A stretch of 64,000 nucleotides of DNA. Origin: Sambucus nigra (lineage: Eukaryota; Streptophyta; Magnoliopsida; Dipsacales; Adoxaceae). Within the stretch, counting starts at the first letter, position 1, and each line of letters opens with the position of its first letter. Both the position numbers and the translations under genes were made by a program. The notes beneath the pieces were generated by a model, which saw nothing but the letters and a program-made list of their open reading frames with translations, did no database searches and was not told the DNA's origin. Shown here piece after piece: positions 1 through 9,991 of the stretch. The DNA is taken from positions 397,008,561-397,072,560 of the forward strand of contig OX422208.1 of assembly GCA_949130495.1 (NCBI GenBank), in the 5' to 3' direction.

Positions 1-3000
1 GTGATTTTTGCAAATTATCATCATACTCTCGAACCGGGAGACCCAGGACTATGTGGTTAGGTCCTACAAGTTACATTGGTCCCGTACGAGGTGTTCGTGC
101 CTCCTACGGGGTCGTTTGGCGGCTAGTTTGGCTTTTCACCCTTTAAGGGGCTATTTTCAAGTCTGCTGTTTGATTTTCGCAAATTATCATCATACTCTTG
201 AACCGGGAGACCCGGGACTACACGGTCAGTTCCTACAAGTTACATTGGTCCCGTGCGAGGTGTTCGTGCCTCCTACGGGGTCGTTTGGGGGCTGGTTTGG
301 GTTTTCACCCTTTAACGGGCTATTTTCAAGGCTAAGTGTGATTTTTGCAAATTATCGTCATACTCTTTAACTGGGAGACCCGGGACTACGCGGTCAGTTC
401 CTACAAGTTACATTATACCCATGCGAGGTATTCGTGCCTCCTCCTGGGTCGTTTGGGAGCTGGTTTGAGTTTTCACCCTTTAACGACCCGTTTTTAAGTC
501 TAAGTGTAATTTTTACAACTTATCGTCATACTCTCGGACCGGGAGACCCGAGACTAGGCGATCAGTTCCTAAAGTTACATTTATCCCATGCGAGGTGTTC
601 GTGCCTCCTACGGGAACATTTGGTGGTTGGTTTGGGTTTTCACCCTTTAACGGGCTGTTTTCAATTCTAAGTGTGATTTTTTCAAATTATCGTCAAACGC
701 TCGAATCGGGAGACCCGGAACTACGCGGTCAGTTCCTATAAGTTACATTGGTCCCGTGCGAGGTGGTCGTTTGGGGGCTGATTTGGGTTTTCACCCTTTA
801 ACGGTCTGCTTTCAAGTCTAAGTGTGATTTTCGCAAATTATCATCATAATCTCAAACCGGGAGACTCGGGACTACCCGGTCAGTTCCTACAAGTTACATT
901 GGTCCCGTGCGAGGTGTTCGTGCCTCCTAGGGGTCGTTTGGGGGCAGGTTTGGGTTTTCACAATTTAGCGGCCTGTTTTCAAGTCTAAGTGTGATTTTTG
1001 AAAATTATCATTATACTCTCAAATCGGGAGACCCGAGACTACGCGGTCAGTTCCTACAAGTTACATTGGTCCCGTGCGAGGTGTTCGTGCCTCCTATGGG
1101 GTCGTTAGGGTGCTGGTTTGGGTTTCACCCTTTAACGGGCAGTTTTCAAGTCTAAGTATGATTTTTCGAAATTATCATCATACTCTCGAAACAGGAGACC
1201 CGAGACTACGCGGTTAGTTCCTACAAGTTACATTGGTCCCGTACGAGGTGTTCGTGCCTCCTACAGGGTCGTTTGGGAGCTGGTTTGGGTTTTCACCCTA
1301 TAAACGGCCTGTTTTCAATTCTAAGTGTGATTTTTATAAATTATCATCATACTCTCAAACTAGGAGACCCGAGACTACGTGGTCAGTTCCGACAAGTTCC
1401 ATTGGTCCCGTGCGAGGTGTTCGTGCCTCCTATGGGGTCGTTTGGAGGGTAGTTTGAGTTCTCACCCTTTAACGGCCTGTTTTCAAGTCTAAGTGTGATT
1501 TTTGCAAATTATCATCATACCCTCGAATCGGGAGACCCAGGACTATGTGGTTAGTTCCTTCAAGTTACATTGGTCCCGTACGAGGTGTTCGTACCTCCTA
1601 CGGGGTCGTTTGGCGGCTGGTTTGTCTTTTCACCCTTTAACGGGCTATTTTCAAATCTGCAGTTTGATTTTCGCAAATTATCGTCATACTCTTGAACCGG
1701 GAGACCCGGGACTACGTGGTCAGTTCCTACAAGTTACATTGGACCCGTGCGAGGGGTTCGTGCCTCCTACGGGGTCGTTTGGGAGTTGATTTGAGTTTTC
1801 ACCCTTTAACGGTCTGTTTTCAAGTATAAGTGTGATTTTTGCAACTTATCCTCATACCCTCGAACCAGGAGACCCAGGACTACGCGGTCAGTTCCTACAA
1901 GTTACATTGGACCCATACGAGGTGTTCATGCCTCCTACGGGGTCGTTTTGGGAGTTGATTTGAGTTTTCACCCTTTAACGGGCTGTTTTCTAGTCAAAGT
2001 GTGATCTTTGGAAATTATTATCATACCCTCGAACCGGGAGACCCGAGACTACGCGGTCAGGTCCTACAAATTACATTGGTCCCGTGTGAGGTGTTCGTGC
2101 CTCCTACGGGGTCATTTGGAGGCTAGTTTGGATTTTCACCCTTTAAAATGTTGTTTCACGTCTAAGTGTGATTTTTACAAATTATCATCATACTCTCCAA
2201 TAGGGAGACCCGAGACAACGCAGTCTGTTCCTACAAGTTACATGGGCCCCGTGCGAGGTGTCCGTTCCTCCTACGGGGTCGTTTGGGGGTTGGTTTGGGT
2301 TTTCACCCTTTAACTGGCTGTTTTCAAGTCTAAGTGTGATTTTTGCAAATTATCGTCATACTCTCCAACTGGGAGACCCGGGACTACGCGGTCAGTTCTA
2401 ACAAATTACATTGGTCCCGTGCGAGGTGTTCGTGCCTCCTACGTGGTCGTTTGGAGGCTAGTTTGAGTTCTTACCTTTAATGACCTGTTTTCAAGTCTAA
2501 GTGTGATTTTTGCAAATTATCGTAATACTCTCAAACCGGGAGACCCTAGACTATGCGGTCAGTTCCTACAAGTTCCATTGGTCCCGTGCGAGGTGTTCGT
2601 GCCTCCTACGGGGTCGTTTGGAGGGTAGTTTGATTTCTCACCCTTTAACGGCCTGTTTTCAAGTCTAAGTGTGAGTTTTTCAAATTATCATCATACTCTC
2701 AAACTGGGAGACCCGGGACTACGCGGTCAGTTCCTACAAGTTCCATTGGTCCTGTGCGAGGTGTTCATGCCTCCTACGGGGTCGTTTGGGGGATGGCTTG
2801 GATTTTCACCCTTTAACAGGCTGTTTTGAAGTTTGCAGTGTGATTTTTGCAAATTAGCATCATACTCTCTAACTGGGAGACCCGGGACTACGCGGTCAGT
2901 TCCTACAAGTTATATTGGACCCTTGCGAGGTGTTCGTGCCTCCTACGGGGTCGTTTGGGAGCTGGTTCGAGTTTCACCCTTTAACGGCATGTTTTCAAGT

Positions 3001-6000
3001 CTAAGTGTGATCTTTGCAAATTATCATCATACCCTCGAACCGAGAGACCCGGGACGACGCGGTCAGTTCTTACAAGTTATATTGGACCCTTGCGAGGTGT
3101 TCGTGCCTCCTACGGGGTCGTTGGGGAGCTGGTTCGAGTTTCACCCTTTAACGGCGTGTTTTCAAGTCTAAGTGTGATATTTGCAAATTATCATCATACC
3201 CTCGAACCGGGAGACCCGGAACTACGTGGTCAGTTCCTACAAGTTACATTGGTCCCGTTTGAGGTGTTTGTGCCTCCTACGGGGTCGTTTGGGGGCTGGT
3301 TTGGGTTTCACCCTTTAACGGGCAATTTTCAAGTCTAAGTGTGATTTTTCAAAATTATCATCATACTCTCGAAACAGGAGACCCGAGACTACGCGGTCAG
3401 TTCTTACAAGTTACATTGGTCCCGTACGAGGTGTTCGTACCTTCAACAGGGTCGTTTGGGGGCTGGTTTGGGTTTTCACCCTATAAACGGCCTGTTTTCA
3501 ATTCTAAGTCTGATTTTTGTAAATTATCATCATACTCTCAAACCATCAGACCCGAGACTACGTGGTCAGTTCCTACAAGTTCCATTGGTCCCGTGCGAGG
3601 TGTTCGTGCCTCCTATGGGGTCGTTTGGAGGGTAGTTTGAGTTCTCACCCTTTAACGGCCTATTTTCAAGTCTAAGTGTGATTTTTGCAAATTATCATCA
3701 TACTCTTGAACCGGGAGACCCAGGACTATGTGGTTAGTTCCTACAAGTTACATTGGTCCCGTACGTGGTGTTCGTGCCTCCTATGGGGTCGTTTGGCGGC
3801 TGGTTTGGCTTTTCACCCTTTAACGGGCTATTTTCAAGTCTGCAGTTTAATTTTCGCAAATTATCGTCATACTCTTGAACCGGGAGACCCGGGACTACGC
3901 GGTCAGTTCCTACAAGTTACATTGGTCCCGTGCGAGGTGTTCGTGCCTTCTACGGAGTCGTTTGGGGGCTGGTTTGGGTTTTCACCCTTTATTGGGCTAT
4001 TTTCAAGACTAAGTGTGATTTTTGCAAATTATCATCATACTCTCTAACTGGGAGACCCGGGACTACGCGGTCAGTTCCTACAAGTTACATTATACCCATG
4101 CGAGGTATTCGTGCCTCCTACTGGGTCATTTGGGAGCTGGTTTGAGTTTTCACGCTTTAACGACCCGTTTTCAAGTCTAAGTGTAATTTTTACAACTTAT
4201 CGTCATACTCTCGGACCGGGAGACCCGAGACTACGCGATCAGTTCCTACAAGTTACATTTATCCCATGCGAGGTGTTCGTGCCTCCTACGGGAACATTTG
4301 GTGGTTGGTTTGGGTTTTCACCCTTTAACGGGATGTTTTCAAGTCTAAGTGTGATTTTTTCAAATTATCGTCAAACTCTCGAATAGGGAGACCCGGGACT
4401 ACGCGGTCAGTTCCTACAAGTTACAATGGTCCCGTGCGAGGTGGTCGTTTGGGGGCTGATTTGGGTTTTCACCCTTTTAACGGGCTATTTTCAAGTCTGC
4501 AGTTTTATTTTTGCAAATTATCATCATAATCTCAAACCGGGAGACCCGGGACTACCCGGTCAGTTCCTACAAGTTACATTGGTCCCGTGCGAGGTGTTCG
4601 TGCCTCCTAGGGGTCGTTTGAGGGCAGGTTTGGGTTTTCACAATTTAGCGGCCTGTTTTCAAGTCTAAGTGTGATTTTTGAAAATTATCGTCATACTCTC
4701 AAATCGGGAGACCCGAGACTACGCGGTCAGTTCCTACAAGTTACATTGGTCCCGTACGAGGTTTTTCGTGCCTCCTATGGGGTCGTTAGGGGGCTGGTTT
4801 GGGTTTCACCCTTTAACGGGCAGTTTTCAAGTCTAAGTATGATTTTTCGAAATTATCATCATACTCTCAAAACAGGAGACCCGAGACTACGCGGTCAGTT
4901 CCTACAAGTTACATTGGTCCCGTACGAGGTGTTCGTGCCTCCTACAGGGTCGTTTGGGAGCTGGTTTGGGTTTTCACCCTATAAATGGCCTGTTTTCAAT
5001 TCTAAGTGTGATTTTTGTAAATTATCATCATACTCTCAAACCAGGAGACCCGAGACTATGTGGTCAGTTCCTACAAGTTCCATTGGTCCCGTGCGAGGTG
5101 TTCGTGCCTCCTATGGGGTCGTTTGGAGGGTAGTTTGAGTTCTCACCCTTTAACAGCCTGTTTTCAAGTCTAAGTGTTATTTTTGCAAATTATCATCATA
5201 CTCTCGAACCGGGAGACCCAGGACTATGTGGTTAGTTCCTTCAAGTTACATTGGTCCCGTACGAGGTGTTCGTGCCTCCTACGGGGTCGTTTGGCGGCTG
5301 GTTTGGCTTTTCACCCTTTAACGGGCTATTTTCAAGTCTGCAGTTTGATTTTCGCAAATTATCGTCATATTCTTGAACCGGGAGACCCGGGACTACGTGG
5401 TCAGATCCTACAAGTTACATTGGACCCGAGCGAAGGGTTCGTGCCTCCTACGGGGTCGTTTGGGAGTTGATTTGAGTTTTCACCCTTTAACGGCCTGTTT
5501 TCAAGTCTAAGTGTGATTTTTGCAACTTATCGTCATACCCTCGAACCAAGAGACCTAGGATTACGCGGTCAGTTCCTACAAGTTACATTGGACCCGTACG
5601 AGGTGTTCGTGCCTCCTCCGGGGTCGTTTTGGGAGTTGATTTGAGTTTTCACCCTTTAACGGGCTGTTTTCAAGTCAAAGTGTGATCTTTGCAAATTATT
5701 ATCATACCCTCGAACCGGGAGACCCGAGACGACGGGGTCAGGTCCTATAAATTACATTGGTCCCGTGCGAGGTGTTCGTGCCTCCTACGGTGTCGTTTGG
5801 AGGCTGGTTTGGATTTTCACATTTGCAAATGCTGTTTCACGTCTAAGTGTGATTTTTACAAATTATCATCATACTCTTCAACAGGGAGACCTGAGACAAC
5901 GTAGCAAGTTCCTACAAGTTACATGGGTCCCGTGCGAGGTGTCCGTTCCTCCTACGGGGTCGTTTGGGGGTTGGTTTGGGTTTTCACCCTTTAACGGGCT

Positions 6001-7360
6001 GTTTTCAAGTCTAAGTGTGATTTTTGCAAATTATAGTCATACTCTCCAACTGGGAGACCCGGGACTACGCGGTCAGTTCTAACAAATTACATTGGTCCCG
6101 TGCGAGGTGTTCGAGCCTCCTACATGGTCGTTTGGAGGCTAGTTTGAGTTCTTACCCTTTAATGACCTGTTTTCAAGTCTAAGTGTGATTTTTACAAATT
6201 ATCGTAATACTCTCAAACCGAGAGACCCTAGACTATGCGGTCAGTTCCTACAAGTTCCATTGGTCCCGTGCGAGGTGTTCGTGCCTCCTACGGGGTCGTT
6301 TGGAGGGTAGTTTGAGTTCTCACCCTTTAACGGCCTATTTTCAAGTCTAAGTGTGATTTTTTCAAATTATCATCATACTCTCAAATTGGGAGACCCGGGA
6401 CTACGCGTTCAGTTCCTACAAGTTCCATTGGTCCCGTGCGAGGTGTTCATGCCTCCTACGGGGTCGTTTGGGGATGGTTTGGATTTTCACCCTTTAACAG
6501 GCTGTTTTGAAGTTTGCAGTGTGATTTTTGCAAATTAGCATCATACTCTCTAACTGGGAGACCCGGGACTACGCGGTCAGTTCCTACAAGTTATATTGGA
6601 CCCTTGCGAGGTGTTCGTACCTCCTACGGGGTCGTTTGGGAGCTGGTTCGAGTTTCACCCTTTAACGGCGTGTTTTCAAGTCTAAGTGTGATTTTTGCAA
6701 ATTATCGTAATACTCTCAAACCGGGAGACCCTAGACTATGCGGTCAGTTCCTACAAGTTCCATTGGTCCCGTGCGAGGTGTTCGTGCCTCCTACGGGGTC
6801 GTTTGGAGGGTAGTTTGAGTTCTCACCCTTTAACGGCCTATTTTCAAGTATAAGTGTGATTTTTTCAAATTATCATCATACTCGAAAAACTGGGAGACCC
6901 GGGACTACACGGTCAGTTCCTACAAGTTCCATTGGTCCCGTGCGAGGTGTTCATGCCTCCTACGGGGTCGTTTGGGGGATGGTTTGGATTTTCACCCTTT
7001 AACAGGCTGTTTTCAAGTTTGCAGTGTGATTTTTGCAAATTAGCATCATACTCTCTAATTGGGAGACCCGGAACTACGCGGTCCGTTCCTACAAGTTATA
7101 TTGGACCCTTGCGAGGTGTTCGTGCCTCCTACGGGGTCGTTTGGGAGATGGTTCGAGTTTCACCCTTTAACGGCGTGTTTTCAAGTCTAAGTGTGATCTT
7201 TGCAAATTATCGTCATACCCTCAAACCGGGAGACCCGGGACGACGCGGTCAGTTCTTACAAGTTATATTGGACCCTTGCGAGGTGTTCGTGCCTCCTACG
7301 GGGTCGTTGGGGAGATGGTTCGAGTTTCACCCTTTAACGGCGTGTTTTCAAGTCTAAGTG
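1..7360. repeat. Higher-order repeat of ~3.68 kb (about 22 monomers), two copies
   Basis: Diagnostic variants recur at a constant offset. The CAGGACTATGTGGTTAG variant at 44 recurs at 3721 (offset 3677), and at 1538 it recurs at 5219 (3681). The CAATTTAGCG variant at 961 recurs at 4641 (3680). The AAATTAGCAT variant at 2851 recurs at 6532 (3681). A monomer that has lost about 17 bp near 763 is matched by the same loss near 4441. Copy 1 is roughly 1-3677 and copy 2 roughly 3678-7360. Copy 2 also carries an extra three-monomer duplication: the AAATTAGCAT variant reappears at 7037, 505 bp after 6532. Within each copy, 1159-1495 resembles 3341-3677. The left end is cut by the window edge. Confidence 0.88.
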
Positions 7361-8223
7361 TGATATTTGCAAATTATATTCATACCCTCGAACCGGGAGA
7401 CCTGGGACTACGTGGTCAGTTCCTACAAGTTACATTGGTCCCGTGCGAGGTGTTCGTGCCTCCTACGGGGTCATTTGGGGGCTGGTTTGGGTTTTCACCC
7501 TTTAACGGGCTCTTTCAAGTCTAAGTGTGATTTTGGCAAATTATCATCATACTCTCCAACCGAGAGACCCGGGACTACGCGGTCAGTTCCTATAAGTTCT
7601 ATTGGTCCCGTGCGAGGTATTCGTGCCTCCTACGGGGTCGTTTGGGGGCTCGTTTGGGTTTTCACCCTTTGAAGGGATGTTTTCAAGTCTAAGTGTGATT
7701 TTGGAAAATTTTCGTCGTACTCTCCAACCAGGAGACACGGGACTACGCGGTCAGTTCCTACAAGTTACATTGGTCCCGTGCGAGGTGTTCGTGCCTCCTA
7801 CGGGGTCGTTTCGGGGCTGGTTTGGCTTTTCAGCCTTTAACGGGCTGTTTTCAAATCTAAGTGTGATTTTTGCAAATTATCATCATACTCTCGAACCGGG
7901 AGACCCGGGACTACGCGGTCAGTTCCTACAAGTTACATTAGACCCGTACGAGGTGTTCGTGCCTCCTACGGGGTCGTTTGGGAGCTAGTTTGAGTTTTCA
8001 CCCTTTAACGACCCGTTTTCAAGTCTAAGTGTAATTTTTGCAGCTTATCGTCATACTCTTGAACCGGGAGACCCGAGACTACGCGATCAGTTCCTATAAG
8101 TTACATTTATCCCATGCGAGGTGTTCGTGCCTCCTACGGGGTCATTTGGTGGTTGGTTTGGATTTTCACCCTTTAACGGGCTATTTTCAAGTCTAAGTGT
8201 GATTTTTTCAAATTATCGTCAAA

Positions 8224-8228
8224 CTCTC
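8224..8228. other. Target site duplication, left copy (CTCTC)
   Basis: CTCTC directly precedes the TGTAGG end of the left LTR and is repeated directly after the CTACA end of the right LTR. The five bases belong to the satellite sequence AAACTCTCGAATCGGG, so the insertion interrupts one monomer about 30 bases from its start. Confidence 0.95.
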
Positions 8229-9429
8229 TGTAGGAGGGTACTTTAGATTATATATGGAGGCGTAACGCCTATTGAGTATGGTAATGACAAGTTAGTTGGC
8301 CAAAGCTTTGGATTAATGATAGAACATATAAACATGAACCCAATGAAGATAGACCCAGCTTAGGCTCACGAAGTCTCCCGTGTATAACTCAGGGAATAAT
8401 ATTGAACTTTAGAAGTGGCTTGGCTAGAGGGAGAGAGAAGTAAGCATCCTAGATACACCTTGGTAGGCAGGTAGAAACACACCAAACACCCTCAAGAATC
8501 TCTGTCAAGTATTAAAAGCTTTATAATAAATGACAATGGTGAGTGAGTAAACTCTCTGGTTTTGTAATAACTTCTGAACTTTTCAAAAAATCTCTCTCCT
8601 TCCTCAAAGGTGGTTGGGGTCCTTAAATAGCCCTCCACACCACCCCCGAGGCAACTCAGTCATTAAAACTATGAAAAGACATCCCTCATACTTTATGTCA
8701 CAACATTAAATGCCTGATGAACTAGTTGTCTCCATGTCATAAACATTAAATGCCAAGACATGCCTTTTGCATAACCACTGTTTGTCAGGGGGCTGTTCTC
8801 GCAGAGGTGGCTCACCAACTGCCTGACAACCCCAAATACCACGGTGGTTTACTCAAGTACAGGTCTGACATTGTTTAACTGGCTAGTGACATCACCTACA
8901 GTAGATGTGACATTAAGTAGAGGGATACTTAATTCATAGCTCAACGCCCGATGGAACTCCAAGCTGCTCCGCTTGAGGTTCCACGGTCAGGGTCCTTCGG
9001 TGTTTTACCAGGTGTATCTAGTATGGTCAGGACAAGCCCCAACGGTGTCTTACTTCTCAAACCTCCAAACCAGGTCCCTCTAAAGTTCCCACGGTGAGGT
9101 CATTCGATAGAGCATGAAAGCTCTCCCAGGCCCTGCCAAGACTGGTCTCTCGCAAGTACCGTTTGACCTCATACAAACTCTTTTGTTATTATCGTTACGT
9201 CATTACAACCGTTAAAGCTTACAGTCATCAATAATGAAAATATAATATGACTAATACAATAAGCTAAAATATGAGCTGCTACGCTGAGCTGCCTTGCTGA
9301 GTTGCCACGCTTGAGCTACCTCGGTTGCATAATCTAAAACACTGTTGCTAACTGGGGATTTGTCCCTAATGTCAAGATTACCTTCAAGCCCCCTCGTGGA
9401 GGGATTTGTTGGAACAAGAAATGTCTACA
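8229..9429 (-). repeat. Element 3' LTR (left LTR, 1,201 bp)
   Basis: Aligns along its length to 21520-22688. It starts TGTAGGAGGG at the left target duplication and reads TGTAGAC on the minus strand at its inner end, 9429. Compared with the right LTR I count roughly three dozen mismatches plus two 1-bp indels (about 3%). It also has 30 bp near 9395-9425 that the right LTR lacks. The inner boundary is inferred from matching the CTACA end of the other LTR and could be off by a few bases, because a similar AAATGTCT motif recurs just inside. Confidence 0.9.
8622..8630 (-). promoter_or_regulatory. TATA box of the 3' LTR
   Basis: On the minus strand this reads CTATTTAAG, a good plant LTR TATA box, in the element's sense orientation. 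The same motif is conserved in the other LTR at 21911-21919. In this copy of the LTR it would direct transcription out of the element into the satellite to the left. Confidence 0.6.
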
Positions 9430-9451
9430 CGAAATGTCTCAAACTGATGGA

Positions 9452-9476
9452 CTTCTTCTTCTTCTTTTTTTTCTTT
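9452..9476 (-). other. Polypurine tract, primer of plus-strand DNA synthesis
   Basis: A 25-base run of only C and T on the given strand (A and G on the element's sense strand, with GAAGAAGAAG repeats next to an A-rich run). It sits beside the element's 3' LTR where a PPT is expected. It is separated from the inferred LTR end at 9429 by 22 bases, whereas a PPT normally abuts the LTR. Either the LTR boundary is shifted or the functional tract is different. Confidence 0.65.
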
Positions 9477-9991
9477 GTGTGAAAATATTCAAGCCTTTTT
9501 CCTTTATGCAGAACCGTTGGGACATCTTCTTCGTTGGGTGTTTAAGGGATAAGTCTGACAAGATATTTTGTTGGTGCCAAAACTCAAGCTTGTATAGGAA
9601 GGCAATGATTAGTGTTCCCCAGACGTCACTTCATTAATGAGGTGGCGCAGTCCTCTCAACTGTCAAAGCACTTCCCAAGGTGCCACGTGTTCATGTGAAA
9701 TGATTATAGGCGGCCATGCACGTGCGAGGGTTGGGAAATCTAAATGGCAAAACTCGAGATTTTCAAACAGCCATATTCAAAATACTTTGAACCTTCTCCT
9801 TTGTTTTTTTCTTACTCTGTTATTATCTTCTTCCGACTGGCGTTTCTTTTTTAGAAAGAGAGAGAGACTCCATTGTTGCAAGAGCTTTTATTCTTCACCT
9901 TCTGTACCACCGCTTGTGATCGTGTTTCTCCATTCTTGCTCTCAATCCCTTTTTTCTCGAAGCTTTCTCTGTTACGGTTTCATTATTTGCC
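9477..9991 (+). promoter_or_regulatory. Upstream region and probable promoter/5' leader of the antisense PMD gene
   Basis: 515 bp between the polypurine tract and the PMD start codon. It contains two perfect G-boxes (CACGTG) at 9684-9689 and 9719-9724, in the contexts GCCACGTGT and GCACGTGC. Both are classical plant bZIP/bHLH sites and are 35 bp apart. An AGAGAGAGAG tract lies near 9860-9870, as is common in plant leaders. I see no convincing TATA box in the usual window. The short plus-strand open frames here look like chance ORFs. Promoter function is inferred from motifs and position only. Confidence 0.45.
9684..9724. promoter_or_regulatory. Pair of G-boxes (CACGTG) upstream of the PMD gene
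   Basis: CACGTG at 9684-9689 and again at 9719-9724, about 270-310 bp upstream of the ATG at 9992. The first is embedded in GCCACGTGT, which is also ABRE-like. Two within 41 bp is more than expected by chance (a fixed 6-mer occurs about once per 4 kb). Binding is not demonstrated. Confidence 0.45.

Larger units (their letters stand above)
1..8228. repeat. 168-bp satellite array, left of the retrotransposon
   Basis: Head-to-tail array of about 49 monomers of about 168 bp. Taking GTGATTTTTGCAAATTATC as monomer start, units recur every 165-170 bp. The best conserved part is the stretch from CCCGTGCGAGG to CCTCCTACGGGG, 81-110 in the first monomer. The start region and the bases around the GGGAGACCC motif are more variable. 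The length is close to one nucleosome plus linker, typical of plant centromeric or heterochromatic satellites. All monomers lie in the same orientation. There is no gene here: the open frames follow from a period divisible by three. The array is broken at 8228 by a retrotransposon and resumes in phase at 22694. The satellite family name is unknown to me. Confidence 0.97.

Noticed and set aside
90..112. CENP-B-box-like TTCG...CGGG in each monomer
   Set aside because: TTCGTGCCTCCTACGGG has the CGGG two bases too far and no A at the required place; plants lack a proven CENP-B system.
1..168. Pol III B-box (GGTTCGA) on the reverse strand, suggesting tRNA or SINE origin
   Set aside because: GGTTCGAGAGT matches only part of the B-box; I find no A-box at the right distance and no T-run terminator within the reverse-strand monomer.
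8..8000. Dozens of open frames of 60-350 codons in the satellite as protein genes
   Set aside because: They track the 168-bp repeat, start and stop wherever a variant monomer allows, and overlap in two frames. The encoded sequence is just the translated monomer.
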